Shown in pieces: positions 62,439 through 64,000 of a DNA stretch of 64,000 nucleotides. Position numbers and translations under genes: made by a program. The notes beneath the pieces are model-generated. The model was not told where the DNA came from. It did no database searches and saw only the letters and a list, made by a program, of their open reading frames with translations. The stretch's first letter is position 1. The number at the start of each line of letters is the position of its first letter. The stretch covers positions 2,429,501-2,493,500 of the forward strand of contig NZ_LR134388.1 in assembly GCF_900637685.1 (NCBI RefSeq), read 5' to 3'. The DNA is from Legionella sainthelensi. Its GTDB lineage: Bacteria; Pseudomonadota; Gammaproteobacteria; Legionellales; Legionellaceae.

Positions 62439-63674
62439 CTCTGTACTGGACAAAAAACCCTATGCAGTGGTTCTCCAAGCTGGATCAGGAATTAATTGAT
62501 TAATAATATGTCTAAACTCTTTGATTTTATTATTTTTGTAGTTTGGTCTGGTTATTAAATCTCTAATAAGATCCAATCCATATCGAAAGAAACTATACTG
62601 AGGCCGTTTTTGCTTTCGGATTTTTTTAATGGGAATGGCTTTTCTAATAGCTCGCCATTCACCTACTTTGTGGGCCCATGCAAAGGCGATGGCAAGAAAG
62701 GCAATGATTTTTTCAATACGTATTATTTGAGTCACATGCGTTTCCTCAAATCGAAACCCACGTCCTTTTAAAGATTGAAACAAAGATTCAATTTCCCAGC
62801 GGCGCAAATAACATGCAATTGCATTTTTGGGATGTTGGTTTGTTACAACAATCAAGAGCTCTTCCCGAGAATTTTTACTCCCGGCCAAGTAAAGCGGTTG
62901 TCCGAATAAATGTACTCTCATGCCAAAAACCTGCTGTTGAAAAGGCTGAAGATGTGAAAATAGCTGGGCGGAGGTTTTAAATTTTTTACGTCTAATACAG
63001 ATATCCATATTCCCTTTGATGCGTAAATAAAAGGGAATATTCTCTTCAATCAGCCATCCAATGAGCGTCTTATTAGTAAATTCTCTATCAGCCAGAACAC
63101 CTTGTATACGTTCTTTGCCGAAGAGATTGATAAATCGCGAGATAAGAGCAATTTGTTCCTTTGCTGTCGTGTTGCCTGCTTTGTTTAATAGAGTCCAAAA
63201 TAGTGGGATAGCAATCCCTTCATAGCAGACAGAAAGCATAAATATGTTTATTTTCGCTTTACCAAAAAACCAATTCGTTCGGTCAATGCTAATATACAGT
63301 TTCTCGTTATTTGTAAAAAACAAATAGAATAACCACCGCGCTATTGATGTAAAATCAAATGTATAACCAGAAAAAAAACGATAAATTCGTTTATAGCGCG
63401 AATCAATCTCCGTTTCAGATGGCATGCTTACCGCAATTTCTCTGAAATTTATCGTCCGACAGATAAATAAGCCAACTAATGCTTGAGCAAAAAATCAATT
63501 CGTGACTTGTGCCAATTTAATTGCTGCTTTAATATCAACTTCAACTCGCTGATTTCATTCATGTATAACTCCTTTTTCGCGAATCGAAGTATACTTATTT
63601 AGTTTGATATCAGCGAGTTACCTTGCCTTCCTTCTGTATTCCCCTTTATTCCTTAATTTTTGTCCAGTACAGAG
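62439..63674 (-). mobile_element. IS4-family insertion sequence with 9-bp target duplication
   Basis: Inverted ends CTCTGTACTGGACAAAAA (from 62439) and TTTTGTCCAGTACAGAG (to 63674) enclose a transposase gene. The flanks carry a perfect 9-bp direct repeat AACAGACTT (62430-62438 and 63675-63683), so this is a recent insertion still in its original site. Length is 1,236 bp. The transposase is frameshifted near its start. Confidence 0.92.
62460..63425 (-). CDS. IS4-family transposase (main frame, N-terminal part frameshifted)
   Basis: A 321-codon frame with the DDE core: SIDRTNWFF (first Asp), GVLADREFTNKTLIGWL (second Asp) and the YREK-type signature ACYLRRWEIESLFQSLKGRG with the catalytic Glu. 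An upstream frame from ATG 63562 (MNEISELKLILKQQLNWHKS) carries the N terminus. Adding one T to a T6 run (plus-strand A6 at 63489-63494) links it through FFAQALVGLFICRTINFREI to MPSETEID, giving about 367 aa. As written, the element is not able to make full-length transposase. Confidence 0.87.
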   Translation of the reverse strand: MPSETEIDSRYKRIYRFFSGYTFDFTSIARWLFYLFFTNNEKLYISIDRTNWFFGKAKINIFMLSVCYEGIAIPLFWTLLNKAGNTTAKEQIALISRFINLFGKERIQGVLADREFTNKTLIGWLIEENIPFYLRIKGNMDICIRRKKFKTSAQLFSHLQPFQQQVFGMRVHLFGQPLYLAGSKNSREELLIVVTNQHPKNAIACYLRRWEIESLFQSLKGRGFRFEETHVTQIIRIEKIIAFLAIAFAWAHKVGEWRAIRKAIPIKKIRKQKRPQYSFFRYGLDLIRDLITRPNYKNNKIKEFRHIINQLIPDPAWRTTA

Positions 63675-63699
63675 AACAGACTTAATTATCAAATATTTT

Positions 63700-63715
63700 C
63701 TTAATAAAACCTTAA
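63700..63715 (+). promoter_or_regulatory. CTTAA direct repeat upstream of the His-rich gene
   Basis: CTTAA occurs at 63700 and at 63711, 11 bp apart, with a TATACT -10-like hexamer about 16 bp after. The 11-bp spacing of CTTAA half-sites resembles the PmrA-binding motif that controls many Legionella effector genes, but the rest of the consensus is weak. Confidence 0.28.
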
Positions 63716-63768
63716 GCTTTTACTCTTATACTGGCGACGAATTTGGCTTAAATTATAAGGAGAAAAAA

Positions 63769-64000
63769 GTGCCTAGACATCATCACAATCATCCTGGAAA
63801 CATACATGTACCCCCACATGTTCATGTACATAATCATCCGCATATACATGGCCATCCTCGCGTACGTATTTTCCCTCCGATTCGCCCTACTGTTCATGTT
63901 CATCGAGGTTACGGATACTATAGTTCAGGAGCATTATTACTAGTTGCTGCGATCTTAATTCCTGCCATGATTCTTGCTTTATTATTAAGTCCTACTGCAG
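63769..64000 (+). CDS. His-rich membrane protein, 5' part (runs off the window)
   Basis: Starts with GTG 63769 after AAGGAG and is open to the window end (77 codons). The N-terminal 50 residues contain about 17 histidines (PPHVHVHNHPHIHGHP), then VHRGYGYYSSGALLLVAAIL begins a membrane helix. It may bind a metal or be a small envelope protein. Its upstream flank was hit by the IS4 element, which now ends about 95 bp before the start. Confidence 0.68.
   Translation, partial: MPRHHHNHPGNIHVPPHVHVHNHPHIHGHPRVRIFPPIRPTVHVHRGYGYYSSGALLLVAAILIPAMILALLLSPTA

Overview
The window looks like the chromosome of a Legionella-type gammaproteobacterium. It is AT-rich and loosely packed. It carries an IcmL/DotI-like secreted protein, a MepB-family protein, and many orphan alpha-helical or eukaryote-like proteins of the kind Legionella delivers through its Dot/Icm type IVB secretion system: a protein-kinase-like protein, a mitochondrial-carrier-like protein, a zeta-toxin-like P-loop protein, an LRR remnant, an ankyrin-like protein and a transglutaminase-like protein. 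There is no ribosomal RNA, no intact tRNA and no CRISPR array. Except for an EF-G gene and a few housekeeping-type genes, the content is accessory.

Layout. 0-5 kb: an IS3-family element, a Bcr/CflA drug exporter and two adjacent unknown genes, the second of which may be a caspase-like-fold protein with a nuclear-localisation-like N terminus. 5-12 kb: remnants of an LRR gene and an IS5-type transposase, then a tight four-gene operon (small protein, GMC flavoprotein oxidoreductase, DegT-type aminotransferase, sugar porter) facing a second sugar porter. This reads as an uptake, oxidation and amination cassette for a sugar or cyclitol, followed by a broken carbohydrate porin. 12.6-16.4 kb: a gene graveyard (IS481, RelE-like toxin and SF1 helicase remnants) around an intact hipBA toxin-antitoxin pair with three operator-like palindromes. 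16.5-22 kb: two monovalent cation/proton antiporters, an LRR remnant and an amino-acid-binding protein.

22-36 kb: a run of probable effectors and unknown proteins, two of them broken by frameshifts in homopolymers, plus two perfect DnaA-box sequences. 36-41 kb: a metal and cobalt-enzyme island. It holds a truncated DMT transporter with a His-rich tail, a ZIP transporter, a NiCoT nickel/cobalt permease and a three-subunit cobalt-type nitrile hydratase/thiocyanate hydrolase, then a cupin. 41-47 kb: an orphan histidine kinase whose response-regulator gene survives only as a 44-codon stub, a beta-lactamase-fold protein, an IcmL-like protein and a MepB-like protein. 47-51 kb: a stand-alone EF-G of the FusA2 type and a RES-Xre toxin-antitoxin pair. 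51-60 kb: a second effector-like belt. 60-64 kb: YciI-type, PRC-barrel and small proteins, an IS4-family element with a perfect 9-bp target duplication, and the start of a His-rich membrane protein cut by the window edge.

Two themes run through the window. Coupled sets of genes (amination cassette; cobalt permease with cobalt enzyme) sit among many decaying genes. Most of the frameshifts I can reconstruct are single-base length changes in short homopolymers, so part of the apparent decay may be sequence error rather than biology.
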